Shown: positions 52,713 through 61,698 of the stretch, piece after piece | Position numbering within the stretch: the stretch's first letter is position 1 | Layout: the number at the start of each line of letters is the position of its first letter | Assembly: GCA_947499975.1 (NCBI GenBank) | Contig: CANMQE010000006.1 | Coordinates: forward strand, 94,159 to 158,158 | Direction: 5' to 3' | Length of the DNA: 64,000 nt | Source of the DNA: an uncultured Sphingomonadaceae bacterium | Lineage (GTDB): Bacteria; Pseudomonadota; Alphaproteobacteria; Sphingomonadales; Sphingomonadaceae | Program-made: the position numbers and the translations under genes | Notes under the pieces: generated by a model | Seen by the model: the letters and a program-made list of their open reading frames with translations, nothing else | What the model was told of the DNA's origin: nothing | Databases searched by the model: none

Positions 52713-53480
52713 TCAAACCGTTGCCCCTACCCGCCCATCTGCCTGCCCGACGCCCAGCAGGAACACCGCGTTTACCCGCCGAAGGTGCGGCAGGCGCCGC
52801 GTCCACTCGCTCTGCTGTTCGTAGAAGCCGAAGAGGCGATAACCCAGCGGTTGCAGGAAAGCGGTGATTTCCTGCAGCGGAACGTGAAAATCGTTGTCCG
52901 GGTCAACGCCGCATTCGCATTCCACCAGCCGCACGGCGCCGCTTGCCAGCATCTGCCGCGCGCCCGCCAGCACCTTCAGGTCGGCCCCCTCGGTATCGAT
53001 CTTCAGCAGATCGATACGGTCCACGCCGTTTGCCCGGCAATAGGCATCCAGCGTGGTGGCAGGAACGGTTATGGTGCGCCGCGCCTTCGTGCCGGCGTGC
53101 TGGCGCGTGCCATCATCGAGATAGCCGATGGTCGGCTCATCCGTCAGCACGAAGCTGAATTCGCCTTGCGTATCGCCCAGCGCCTCTTTCGCGATCACAT
53201 GCGCAGACCCCGATGGCAGGCGGGATGCCAGCTGGTCGTGCAGTTCGATGTTCGGTTCAAAGCAGCGCACACGGCCATCGGGAAAGGCCGCGAGGAACTG
53301 CGCGCTCCACTCCCCCACATTGGCGCCCACGTCAAAAGCCGTCACCGCGCCGCGAAGGCCCAGCGCGGTGCGGACATCGTGAAACAGGTCCACGCCGCGG
53401 GGCACGCGGTCGAACACGGTAAAGCCTGCACGCCGGGCAAGATGCCAGCTTGCCCGCCTGATGAAGCTGCCTTTCGTCAA
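52713..53480 (-). CDS. FkbM family SAM-dependent methyltransferase
   Basis: This is a 255-residue methyltransferase with the SAM motif AFDVGANVGEWSAQFL near 46-61 and the FkbM signature LKIDTEGADLKVL near 156-168. No ATG lies in frame before the conserved region. The TTG at 53480 has GGGAG about ten bases upstream and is preferred; the longer reading runs through the flippase gene. Confidence 0.83.
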   Translation of the reverse strand: MTKGSFIRRASWHLARRAGFTVFDRVPRGVDLFHDVRTALGLRGAVTAFDVGANVGEWSAQFLAAFPDGRVRCFEPNIELHDQLASRLPSGSAHVIAKEALGDTQGEFSFVLTDEPTIGYLDDGTRQHAGTKARRTITVPATTLDAYCRANGVDRIDLLKIDTEGADLKVLAGARQMLASGAVRLVECECGVDPDNDFHVPLQEITAFLQPLGYRLFGFYEQQSEWTRRLPHLRRVNAVFLLGVGQADGRVGATV

Positions 53481-53523
53481 AGCCCCCGCACTCCCTTGTG
53501 CCAGCCATATTTCACGCGCCCGC

Positions 53524-55095
53524 TCATTCCCCGCGCCCGCCACGGCGTGCGCGCATTGTTGCCAGCATTGCGCCCGCGCGAACCAGCGCCGGCTCCACGT
53601 CCCCGCGCCATTCGCGCAAGGATAGCCAGCAGGCCAGCAGCAGGCCAGCATAGATCGCGCAATAGGCCGCGCCCTCAACCATTGCCGACAGGATGCCGTC
53701 ACCATTGATGGGGGTAAAGGCGGTCAGCGCAAAGGCGGCGACGGCGGCAAGAATGGGCGGCGCAACCGATCCGAACACCCGCCACGCATTCACCGCCGTG
53801 CCGCGTGCAGACCACCATACCCACGGCGGCACGATCACGAACACCGCCACGGTATAGCCCGCCGCCACGCCCATCGCGCCCCAGTTCACCCCGATCACGA
53901 AGGCGATGGTATAAACCGCCGTGGAGGCGACGGAGGCGTAGAGCATCCGCCTGCTGCGCCCCAGGGTGAAGGAGAGGAGGCCCGCCGCGGTGTAGACGGG
54001 ATGCACCATCATCGAGATGGAGAGTACGCGGAACAGATCGATACTGGGCAGCCACTGGTCACCGAACAGCAGCGGGATCAATTCGTCAGCCAGCAGCACC
54101 AGCAGGCCCGTCAGCGGCGCGGTGAGGCAGGTAATCGTGGCGACCGAGGAAAGGAACAGGCGGCGCCAGCGTTCGGGCTCTGACTGCAGGCGGCTCATCG
54201 CCGGGTAGACGGCGGAATTGAAAGGCCGCACCACGGCTGTCAACGGCAGCATCAGGAGGCCATAGGCGCGCGAGTAATAGCCAAGCTGCTGCGGGCCGGA
54301 AACGGCGCCGATGATGATGTTGTCGAACTGCCGGTGCCAGCCGTTGAGGATATTGTACCCGGTAAGGCTCATGCCGAATTTCACCGCCGGACCGGCGGCC
54401 TTCCAGTCACTCACCATTCCCGGTCGCCAGCCGGAAAAGGCCCAGGCCACGGCAAAGGTCATCAAGGCTGCCACCCACGTCTGCACCACCAGCGCCCAGT
54501 ATCCCACATCCGTGCTGAGAGTGAGCGCGATGGCAGCCACGCTGCCGATGGCCTGCGCGATGATCGGCACGCCCTGCATCTTCATCCACATCATCCGCCG
54601 TTGCAGCAGCGCGATATGCTGGGCGGCGGCGGCCTGGAAGAACAGCGTGGGCGCCAGTGCCATCACCAGCAGCACGATGCGCCCATCGTCGAAGAACAGC
54701 GCAATCAGCGGGGCGGCAAGGACGATGCCCAGCGTGAACAGCAGCCCGATGCCGACCTGGATATAATACAATGCGCTGACAGTGTTCTGATCCAGCTCCT
54801 TGCGCTGCACGGTCGCGGCGGAAAGGCCGAAATCGGCGAAGAGATTGGAAAAGGCCAGCACCACGGCGGCCATCGCCACCAGTCCGAAATCCTCCGGCGT
54901 CAGCAGCCGCGCCAGTACCATCGTGGTGGCAAGTTGCAGCACCATGCGCATGCCCTGCGCGCCCACGGCGGCAATGCTGCCCTGCATGGTCTGCGAGCCG
55001 ATATTGCCAGCCGACAATGGCCCGAACTGCGAGGTGTCGCGCGATTTTCGCGGTGGTGGCGTGCGTGGCGGCGCGGGGGGCGTATCCTCGCTCAT
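53524..55095 (-). CDS. Wzx-type polysaccharide flippase (MOP superfamily)
   Basis: This is a 523-residue membrane protein with about 12-14 helices, matching lipopolysaccharide/exopolysaccharide repeat-unit flippases. The core starts QGMRMVLQLATTMVLARLLTPEDFGLVAMAAVVLAFSNLFADFGLSAATVQ near 48-97, a strong MOP-family pattern. The first 40 residues are an unusually Pro-rich, charged cytoplasmic extension. It should move undecaprenyl-linked repeat units to the periplasm for the polymerase-like proteins. Confidence 0.9.
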   Translation of the reverse strand: MSEDTPPAPPRTPPPRKSRDTSQFGPLSAGNIGSQTMQGSIAAVGAQGMRMVLQLATTMVLARLLTPEDFGLVAMAAVVLAFSNLFADFGLSAATVQRKELDQNTVSALYYIQVGIGLLFTLGIVLAAPLIALFFDDGRIVLLVMALAPTLFFQAAAAQHIALLQRRMMWMKMQGVPIIAQAIGSVAAIALTLSTDVGYWALVVQTWVAALMTFAVAWAFSGWRPGMVSDWKAAGPAVKFGMSLTGYNILNGWHRQFDNIIIGAVSGPQQLGYYSRAYGLLMLPLTAVVRPFNSAVYPAMSRLQSEPERWRRLFLSSVATITCLTAPLTGLLVLLADELIPLLFGDQWLPSIDLFRVLSISMMVHPVYTAAGLLSFTLGRSRRMLYASVASTAVYTIAFVIGVNWGAMGVAAGYTVAVFVIVPPWVWWSARGTAVNAWRVFGSVAPPILAAVAAFALTAFTPINGDGILSAMVEGAAYCAIYAGLLLACWLSLREWRGDVEPALVRAGAMLATMRARRGGRGE

Positions 55096-55144
55096 CGCGC
55101 GGCGCCCGCTATCGACCCGTCAATAGCTCCCCCCCGCATTGCCA

Positions 55145-56002
55145 TCAGTCCGCTTCCGCCCCGAAGGAGAGCCTGTAATCGGCATGCCCCTTTCGGTTCG
55201 CGCGGTCCTGCGGCAGGGGATAGTTCCCCACCACGCCCGGCTGCGCCGAAGAGGAGAAGGTGCACTCGATCACCTCGGGCATGCCGCGATCCGTCAGCCC
55301 GGCGAAATTGTTGGCATGGGTGTGGACCAGCTTCAGCGGGAAGGCATCGACGAACTTCTCTATCGCGCCGATCTGCGCTGAGAGGTCGTGAAATTCGATC
55401 ACCAGCCCGCAAAGCGCAGGCGCGTGCTGCACGAATTCATTCAGCAGCGGATATTCGCCTCCCTCGATATCGCATTTCAGGAAGATGCCTTGGTCGCTCC
55501 GGCCATGTCCCGTATCCTCCACGATCTGCGAAAAGGACCTGAAGTCGCCACCATCGCGCGGGCCGACGAACTTGCGCTCGTGCACCCGGTCCCCGCGGAA
55601 GAAGCGCAGATAGTCGATCGCCTTGGCAGTCAGCACGAAGGGGCGATGCGGACGCCTGGGGGTGAATTCGCGGAATATGCGGCCGATCAGGCGCGCTGCG
55701 TCCACCGAACCGTCATATGCGCGCAGCGGCACCTGCCTGCGGTTCAGGAAATCGCGTTCGAAGCTCCAGTCCTCGTTCACGCCGAAGCTTAGCAGGCAGG
55801 CAGACTTCCTCACGTCGCGCAGGTCCACCAGATAGCCGCCATCGCGGCCCCGGCCCAGGCGCGTCAAATTCTCGCTCGTGATCGGCTTCAGGAAGCCGGG
55901 TAATGTCGCCTGAGAGGAAATCAGATTGCTCCGCCGAAGGATCGTGGCCCAACAGCGCGCACCGTTAGCAGAACATCCTTCATATGCGCTACGGGATAGC
56001 AC
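55145..56002 (-). CDS. FkbM-like methyltransferase domain protein
   Basis: This is a 285-residue protein with the FkbM-type motif FLKCDIEGGEYPLLNEF near 173-189. It also contains a divergent SAM-site-like region (CLLSFGVNEDWSFERDF near 69-85) and a segment IEFHDLSAQIGA. The canonical GxGxG motif is less clear than in the other three methyltransferases here. The start shown is a GTG; the first 30 residues are poorly constrained, so a later start is possible. It is the first gene of the long minus-strand cluster and divergent from the ABC exporter. Confidence 0.72.
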   Translation of the reverse strand: MLSRSAYEGCSANGARCWATILRRSNLISSQATLPGFLKPITSENLTRLGRGRDGGYLVDLRDVRKSACLLSFGVNEDWSFERDFLNRRQVPLRAYDGSVDAARLIGRIFREFTPRRPHRPFVLTAKAIDYLRFFRGDRVHERKFVGPRDGGDFRSFSQIVEDTGHGRSDQGIFLKCDIEGGEYPLLNEFVQHAPALCGLVIEFHDLSAQIGAIEKFVDAFPLKLVHTHANNFAGLTDRGMPEVIECTFSSSAQPGVVGNYPLPQDRANRKGHADYRLSFGAEAD

Positions 56003-56115
56003 CTGTTTTTAACGGCTTGAGACAGATAGCGGCAATGGCGCTTGATAGCTGGCCCGTCATCTGCTTGGGTTCCGCCCGATACCCGGAAGCCGCTGAAGCC
56101 GGGGCGGAAGGACCG

Positions 56116-57864
56116 ATGGGCATCAAGTCTCTCCTGAAAAGCCTGCAACCCTACGCGTCTTTACTGATGCAGCTTGCGCTCGTCTTCCTGCCGTGCGCGC
56201 TTGCCCTGCTGTGCCTGCCCTGGCTGGCGGGCCGCCTGCTGGGCGATATCCTGGTGAATGGCGGCGGCCCGGTGTGGACGATGGCCCTCACCCTGGCGGC
56301 CGCGGTGATTGCCGCAGCGGTGTTCCATGCCCTGGGCGGCGCACTCGCCGCGCGGATCAGCACGCGGGTAGAGGCGGACACGAAGGGCGATCTGCTGGCC
56401 CACGTGCAGCGCCTGCCGATTTCCTTCGTCCTGAAACGGCGACGCGGCGATCTCACCGCCCTGCTCACGCTGGAGGTGGCGCAGCTGGGCGCTTTTCTCG
56501 ATCGATTGCTCCGCACAGCGCCGATTATGTTGCTCGTCGCCGCGGGCGCGGCTTTCGCCCTGTTCGCCATCAGCCCGCCGCTTTGCCTGTTCGCGCTGCT
56601 GCTGATCGCGGCCTGCCACCTCGTCAACCGCATGATCACGCGCGAGTTGAAAGGCCTTTCCACCAAGATCCAGAAGGCAGAGGCGCGATTGTTCGCACAA
56701 GCCACGCAGGCGCTGGAGATGCTGCCCTTCACCAAGGCTCTCGCGCAGGAGGAGAGCGAACTTCCGGCCTATCGCCAGCTGGTGGACAAGGTGCGACGGC
56801 ACAAGCACCGCAGGCAGCGGGTGCAGGCCATGCACGGCCCCGCCGTGATGGCTGCTGCCGCCGTCGGCACCCTGCTGCTGGCGATGGTGATGGCAAGCCG
56901 CCTGGTCCCGATCACGCGGGCGGGGATCCAGGATCTTTTGATCTTCGCCTTCAACACGGGCCTGCTGGCCTATGCCATGCACCGGATTGCCCATCTTTTC
57001 GCGCAATTCGAAATAGCGCGCGGCACGTTCGACAGGCTGGAGAACGTGCTGCAGCGCTCTTCCGAAACTGCCGATGCCAGCGAAACCACCGCCCCGCGTC
57101 TGCGTGGCTGGATCACGCTGTCAAAGCTGTGGTTCGCCTATCCAGACCGTGATTACACCCTGCGCGGCGTGGATCTGGATATCGAGGCGGGCGAGACCAT
57201 CGCGCTTGCCGGCGAGAGCGGATCGGGAAAAAGCACGATCCTCGCGCTGCTGCTGGGCCTCTACACGCCGCAGAGAGGCAGCATCAGGATCGACGGGCGC
57301 GAACTGTCGGAACTGAACCTTGCCCAAATCCGGGGCCAGATCGGCTATGTGCCGCAGATCCCCATCCTGCAAAGCGGCAGCATCATCGACAATCTGCGAA
57401 TGGGCAACGAGGGTATTTCGCCAGCCACGATGCAACAGGCCTGCAAGCTGGCGCAGGCGCATGATTTCATCACGAAACTGCCGAATGGCTATCGCAGCGA
57501 GATCGGGGAGCGCGGCCTCGGCCTCTCCATCGGCGAACGGCAGCGCATCGCGCTGGCCCGCGCCCTGTTGCGAGAGCCTACCATCCTGCTGATGGACGAG
57601 CCGACGGCCTTGCTGGACCCGGAGGACGAGGTGCAATTCCTCGAAGCGTGCCGCGCCGTTGGCCTTGGCTGCACCACCATCATGGTGACGCAGCGCCCCG
57701 CGTGCCTCGCCATGGCGGACAGGATCGTGACGCTGGAGAATGGCCGGATTATCGAGGGCAACCCGCGCGAGAATCCGGCCCGCCAGGCTGCGCCAACCGG
57801 CCCCGTCATCATAGAACAGCAGGCGACGGCTCGCCGCGCGGGTGGAAAGCGCCGGTCCGAATAG
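56116..57864 (+). CDS. ABC-type exporter, fused membrane and ATPase domains, degenerate H-loop
   Basis: This is a 582-residue half-transporter: six hydrophobic helices (about 14-300) followed by an ATPase domain (about 330-582). Walker A is GESGSGKST (366-374), the Q-loop is Gln414 in VPQIP, the signature is LSIGE (470-474) and Walker B is LLMDE (491-495). The switch histidine is replaced by Gln526 in MVTQRP. If it forms a homodimer, both sites would lack the His. The ATG at 56116 has GGAAGGA upstream. Its position inside the glycan cluster suggests export of a glycan, lipid or modifying molecule, but the family also exports peptides and toxins. Confidence 0.85.
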   Translation: MGIKSLLKSLQPYASLLMQLALVFLPCALALLCLPWLAGRLLGDILVNGGGPVWTMALTLAAAVIAAAVFHALGGALAARISTRVEADTKGDLLAHVQRLPISFVLKRRRGDLTALLTLEVAQLGAFLDRLLRTAPIMLLVAAGAAFALFAISPPLCLFALLLIAACHLVNRMITRELKGLSTKIQKAEARLFAQATQALEMLPFTKALAQEESELPAYRQLVDKVRRHKHRRQRVQAMHGPAVMAAAAVGTLLLAMVMASRLVPITRAGIQDLLIFAFNTGLLAYAMHRIAHLFAQFEIARGTFDRLENVLQRSSETADASETTAPRLRGWITLSKLWFAYPDRDYTLRGVDLDIEAGETIALAGESGSGKSTILALLLGLYTPQRGSIRIDGRELSELNLAQIRGQIGYVPQIPILQSGSIIDNLRMGNEGISPATMQQACKLAQAHDFITKLPNGYRSEIGERGLGLSIGERQRIALARALLREPTILLMDEPTALLDPEDEVQFLEACRAVGLGCTTIMVTQRPACLAMADRIVTLENGRIIEGNPRENPARQAAPTGPVIIEQQATARRAGGKRRSE

Positions 57865-57989
57865 GCACGGCGCCTGCCCGATGGCGGTCGATATCGCGGA
57901 CTGCCGCGTTGCAGGCGAGGCGAAGATTGCTATTGCGGGCGGGCCGGCAGATCGGCCAGCCGTTGCGGACATGGGGCCGGGAAAACGCC

Positions 57990-59210
57990 TTGAAATACAT
58001 ATTCATCAATCGCTTCTTCCATCCCGATCAATCGGCCACGTCAGCCATGCTGACAGATCTGCTTAGCGAGCTGGACACATCGTCGCGCGAGTGCGTCGTC
58101 ATCGCCAGCGCCAGCATGCACACGGCAGGAGAGCCTGCCGAGGAACCACGACTGGAAAACGTGCGCGTGATCCGTATCCCCGGCCTGCCGCGCGCCAGCT
58201 CCTCCGTCCTGCCGCGCCTGCTGGACTTCGCATTATTCTATATCGGCCTTGTCTTCGTGGCGGGCTGGACGATCCGGCGCGGCGACGCGGTGGTGTGCCT
58301 TACCGATCCCCCGCTGGTGAGCGTGCCGGTGCAGGCGCTGGCCCGGCTGAAAGGGGCAGCGATGATCAACTGGTTGCAGGATATCTATCCGGAGACTGCC
58401 ACCAGCCTCGGCTTCGGCAGCGCCCGCAACGCCGGTATCCGGCTGCTGAAGACCTTGCGCGACAAATCCTGGAAGCGCGCGGATATGAACGTGTGCATTG
58501 GGCAGGTGATGGAGGAGCGGGTGGCTGCGCTGGGTGTGCCATCCTCACGCCTCACCGTGATCCAGAACTGGGCCGACGAAAAGGCGCTTTCCCCCATGCC
58601 CGTGGCGGACAACCCGCTGCGCCGCGAGTGGGGTATGCCCGAAGGCGGCGTGATCGTGGGCTATTCGGGCAACCTTGGCCGCGCGCACGATGTCAACACC
58701 ATGCTGGATGCCGCCCGGCAGCTGGTGGCCGAGGGGGAGGAGCACCTGCATTTCCTGTTCGTCGGTGGCGGGGTGAAGCAGGGACTGCTGCCCGATGCCG
58801 CGCAGGATCCCGGCGGCGCGCGGCACTTCCACCTGCGCGGTTACCGGCCCCGCGCCGAGCTTCGCCAGAGCCTTTCGGTGGCCGACATTCACTGGCTCTC
58901 GCTAGAGCCGCCCTTGGAAGGGCTGATCGTGCCCAGCAAGTTCTACAGTGCGATTGCCGCGGGCCGCCCCATCATCTTCATTGGCGATACGCATGGCGAA
59001 GTCGCCCGCCTGATAGACCGCGCGGCGTGCGGGCGCAGCTTTGCCAAGGGGGATGTCGCAAGGGTGGCCGACTACGTGCGCACCCTGGCCCACGATCCGG
59101 CGCTGCGTCACGAACTTGGCAAAAACGGGCGGGACTATAGCGAGCGGTACCTCGCCCGCACCGCGCGAATTGCCGAGTGGGACGCCCTGCTGCGCGAATA
59201 CGCAAACTAG
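57990..59210 (+). CDS. glycosyltransferase family 4 (WbuB-like)
   Basis: This is a 406-residue GT-B transferase. The N-terminus KYIFINRFFHPDQSATSAMLTDL and YPETATSLGFG are WbuB/WcaI-like. The donor domain has VIVGYSGNLGRAHDVNTML near 219-237 and a PLEGLIVPSKFYSAIAAGRPIIFIG segment near 307-331 in place of a simple EX7E. No ATG is in frame, so a TTG at 57990 is used as start. It follows the ABC exporter by 125 bases and probably shares its transcript. Its TAG shares a CTAG with the convergent polymerase gene. Confidence 0.85.
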   Translation: MKYIFINRFFHPDQSATSAMLTDLLSELDTSSRECVVIASASMHTAGEPAEEPRLENVRVIRIPGLPRASSSVLPRLLDFALFYIGLVFVAGWTIRRGDAVVCLTDPPLVSVPVQALARLKGAAMINWLQDIYPETATSLGFGSARNAGIRLLKTLRDKSWKRADMNVCIGQVMEERVAALGVPSSRLTVIQNWADEKALSPMPVADNPLRREWGMPEGGVIVGYSGNLGRAHDVNTMLDAARQLVAEGEEHLHFLFVGGGVKQGLLPDAAQDPGGARHFHLRGYRPRAELRQSLSVADIHWLSLEPPLEGLIVPSKFYSAIAAGRPIIFIGDTHGEVARLIDRAACGRSFAKGDVARVADYVRTLAHDPALRHELGKNGRDYSERYLARTARIAEWDALLREYAN

Positions 59211-60550
59211 GGCAGCGCATCCGTCGGCCGGGCCGGATCGTCATTCACCCTCGCCCGCGCAAGGATTGCGCAACACAGCGCCAGCATCACACTGATCGCG
59301 GCGGTGCGCAGCGGGTAATCCCACGCGGAATGCAGCAGGATCACCCCGCTCGCGATGGCCGCTGCCTGCACGAAAGGTCCGCCGCCGCCCATGCGCCACA
59401 CGGCGATCAGCCTCGCGCCCCACCACGCCAGGAAGGCGATAATGCCGACAAGGCCCGCAAGGCCGAGCTCCACCACCAGTTCCAGATATTCGCTATGCGC
59501 GTGGTGCACGTAGAATTCGCCGGCCGCGTCGCCATCCTCGAAATCGTCGTACACCTCGCGAAAGGTACCGAGGCCGGAGCCGACCGGCCAGAAACTGCGC
59601 GCCGCCTCCACGCTGGTGACGAACATCTGCTGGCGGCTGCGTTCCGAAACCGGACCCTCGCCCGACAACAGTTTCTGGCCCTCGCCCGTCAGCCCAACCA
59701 GCACCACGCCCAGCACCAGCGCGGGGATCAGGGCCAGCTTCAGGAACCGGCCAAGCTGCGGGAACAGGATCAGCGCGGAAAGCGCCAGCACCGGGGCGGC
59801 AAGGGCGAAACCCGTCAGCGAACGCGCCAGCGCGATACCCAGCAGGATGAACGCCGAGACACCCGCCCACGCCATGACCAGTTCGAACCGGTGACCGGGC
59901 CGCTCTGCAATGTAGGAGCGTGTGGTAGCTGACAGGAATGGCAGGCTGGCCAGCAGCATCGTCACCATGTGGTTGGCATTGGCGAAGAAGCCCACCGATG
60001 CACCGCGCGTGGTGTAGTCATAGATATAGGCAGGCGATTGCTGGCCGCCTGCGAACTGCGCCAGTCCGATGACGATGCCCACAAGGGCGGCGGCCACGAT
60101 CACCAGCGCCACATTCCGCAAGGGCAGGCGTTGGAGGCACATCGCGACAAGCGCCATTGCCGCAGCGGGCAGCAGCCACACAAGCGAGGCAATGGTTTCG
60201 TGGTAGCTCAAAGTTACAAATGCAGGATTTGGCCTTACGCCGACTATCGCCAGTTCCTGCGCGATCTGCGCGCGCCCCGGAAGGGCGGACCACAGGGACA
60301 ATGGCAGCGGCACGAATTGCAGGACCGCGATGATAGCCATCAGCACTGCCAGCCATCGCAAGGCGCGGGTTTGCGCCGCAGCCTCTCCCTCCGCGCTCCG
60401 ATTTACAACTAGCACCGCCACGCCCAGCGCGATGGCCATCATCTGCAGTGCGAAATTGGCAAGGAAACCCGCATTGCTCGCGCCGCCCAGCACGAGGCAG
60501 AGCGCAAGGAACAGCGGCACCGCCATGCGGGTGATGATGGCTCCCGTCAT
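59207..60550 (-). CDS. O-antigen ligase/polymerase family membrane protein
   Basis: This is a 447-residue protein with 11-12 helices. The large periplasmic loop has the Wzy_C/O-antigen-ligase motif HHAHSEYLELVVELGLAGL near 336-354, and SNAGFLANFAL and ANANHMVTMLL (about 200) are also typical. It may ligate or polymerise glycan chains. It is the second polymerase/ligase-like protein in the window. The ATG at 60550 overlaps the next gene's stop (ATGA). Confidence 0.85.
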   Translation of the reverse strand: MTGAIITRMAVPLFLALCLVLGGASNAGFLANFALQMMAIALGVAVLVVNRSAEGEAAAQTRALRWLAVLMAIIAVLQFVPLPLSLWSALPGRAQIAQELAIVGVRPNPAFVTLSYHETIASLVWLLPAAAMALVAMCLQRLPLRNVALVIVAAALVGIVIGLAQFAGGQQSPAYIYDYTTRGASVGFFANANHMVTMLLASLPFLSATTRSYIAERPGHRFELVMAWAGVSAFILLGIALARSLTGFALAAPVLALSALILFPQLGRFLKLALIPALVLGVVLVGLTGEGQKLLSGEGPVSERSRQQMFVTSVEAARSFWPVGSGLGTFREVYDDFEDGDAAGEFYVHHAHSEYLELVVELGLAGLVGIIAFLAWWGARLIAVWRMGGGGPFVQAAAIASGVILLHSAWDYPLRTAAISVMLALCCAILARARVNDDPARPTDALP

Positions 60551-61698
60551 GTCACGGGTTCGAGCCGGACCGAGTTTATGAGGAAACGGCTGCTGGAACG
60601 ATCCTTGCCCGGCTGGGCGAACATGGCGATCTCCAGCGCCGGGCAATCATCCGGCAGCGTGAAATCCACGCTTTGCGAACGCTGGAACAGGCGCGTTTCG
60701 ATAAAGGGGCCGGCCCCCGCGCAGGCCAGCGTGATGTTCACGCCATTGCCCACCCGCGCGCTTTCCACCAGCAAGCGATACGCGCCGGGATCCGCCAGCA
60801 CGTATTGCCGCGCGATCTCCTGCGGCGCGTCTCCGTAATACGTTCCCGCCAGCCCTTCCGCCGAGAAGCGGGCAGGCACGTCCTCGCCCGAATTGGCAAG
60901 CCATCCGAACGGCGGCGCGAATGCTCCGGTAAAGGTCTCGTCGGCCACGACTGCCCGGTCATCCGGCGCATCGGGATAATACACCTCCCACACCCGCCGC
61001 GCACCGGCCCAGTCCCCCTCCCCCAGCAAGGGGTTGACCAGCGATCGCACGAATCCCTGCCGGTCCGGCCCCACGTCGAACTCGCCCAGCGTGTCCAGCG
61101 CGCTCAGGAGGGTAGATGCGCTCGCGCCCCAACGTGCGAGCCCCTGGATGATTTCGCGCTTGTGACTTTCGTCCTCGATACCGGCCAATGTCGCTTCCTG
61201 CGTGGCGGGCAGGCTGGCAAGGTAGATCAGCAGATCGCGCAGGATCGGCCTTCGCTCCCGCTCCAGCCGATACAATACCTCGATCTGTGTCACGGCCTCT
61301 TGCGCGTCCAGCCGGTTGGCTGCGCGATAGAGGAGCAGTACGCGCGCCTCTTTCGAGCGCGGATTGCGGGCCTCGGCGATATGCAGCAGGTCGTCGACAG
61401 TGGTCGCCGTGCCATCTGCCATCTGGTGCGCGGCCGCGTAGGTGAACGGCTCGTCCTCCAGCGGCGCACGCGCCAGTGCTGCGTTCAAGCCTTGCAGGTC
61501 GATGCCATTGACGCTGCCCCCGCTGCGGCGGAAGGCGAGGTTGGCCGCGGCCATGTCGCGTTCCGGGTGGGATGCGAGGGCCGGCGGGATCGGCCAGCCC
61601 TCTGCCGACCGACCGGTGTTCCAGAGGAAGGACAGGCCGCTGGCAATCGCCAGCACCAGCCCTGCAAGCACTGCTGTTACAAGTCGGCCTTGTGCCAT
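60547..61698 (-). CDS. hypothetical protein of the wzc operon with N-terminal membrane anchor
   Basis: I do not recognise this 383-residue protein. It has an N-terminal hydrophobic segment (VTAVLAGLVLAIASGLSFLW, about 7-26) that would anchor the rest in the periplasm. A helical, TPR-like middle (about 60-230, ARNPRSKEARVLLLYRAANRL) and a beta-rich C-terminal domain (about 260-383, AGAYRLLVESARVGNG-type segment and SVDFTLPDDCPALEIAMFA) follow. The C-terminal half looks like a carbohydrate-binding or jelly-roll module. It overlaps the autokinase stop by 22 bases and the ligase gene start by four, so it is tightly coupled to export genes. A structural role in polysaccharide export is inference. 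Confidence 0.7.
   Translation of the reverse strand: MAQGRLVTAVLAGLVLAIASGLSFLWNTGRSAEGWPIPPALASHPERDMAAANLAFRRSGGSVNGIDLQGLNAALARAPLEDEPFTYAAAHQMADGTATTVDDLLHIAEARNPRSKEARVLLLYRAANRLDAQEAVTQIEVLYRLERERRPILRDLLIYLASLPATQEATLAGIEDESHKREIIQGLARWGASASTLLSALDTLGEFDVGPDRQGFVRSLVNPLLGEGDWAGARRVWEVYYPDAPDDRAVVADETFTGAFAPPFGWLANSGEDVPARFSAEGLAGTYYGDAPQEIARQYVLADPGAYRLLVESARVGNGVNITLACAGAGPFIETRLFQRSQSVDFTLPDDCPALEIAMFAQPGKDRSSSRFLINSVRLEPVT

Noticed and set aside
50626..52824. 732-codon plus-strand frame opposite the methyltransferase, acyltransferase and GT2 genes
   Set aside because: It crosses several real minus-strand genes and their gaps and has no family signature; it is an antisense shadow.
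55984..56115. 44-codon N-terminal extension of the ABC exporter
   Set aside because: No ribosome site precedes it and the residues are not exporter-like. The ATG at 56116 with GGAAGGA is much better.
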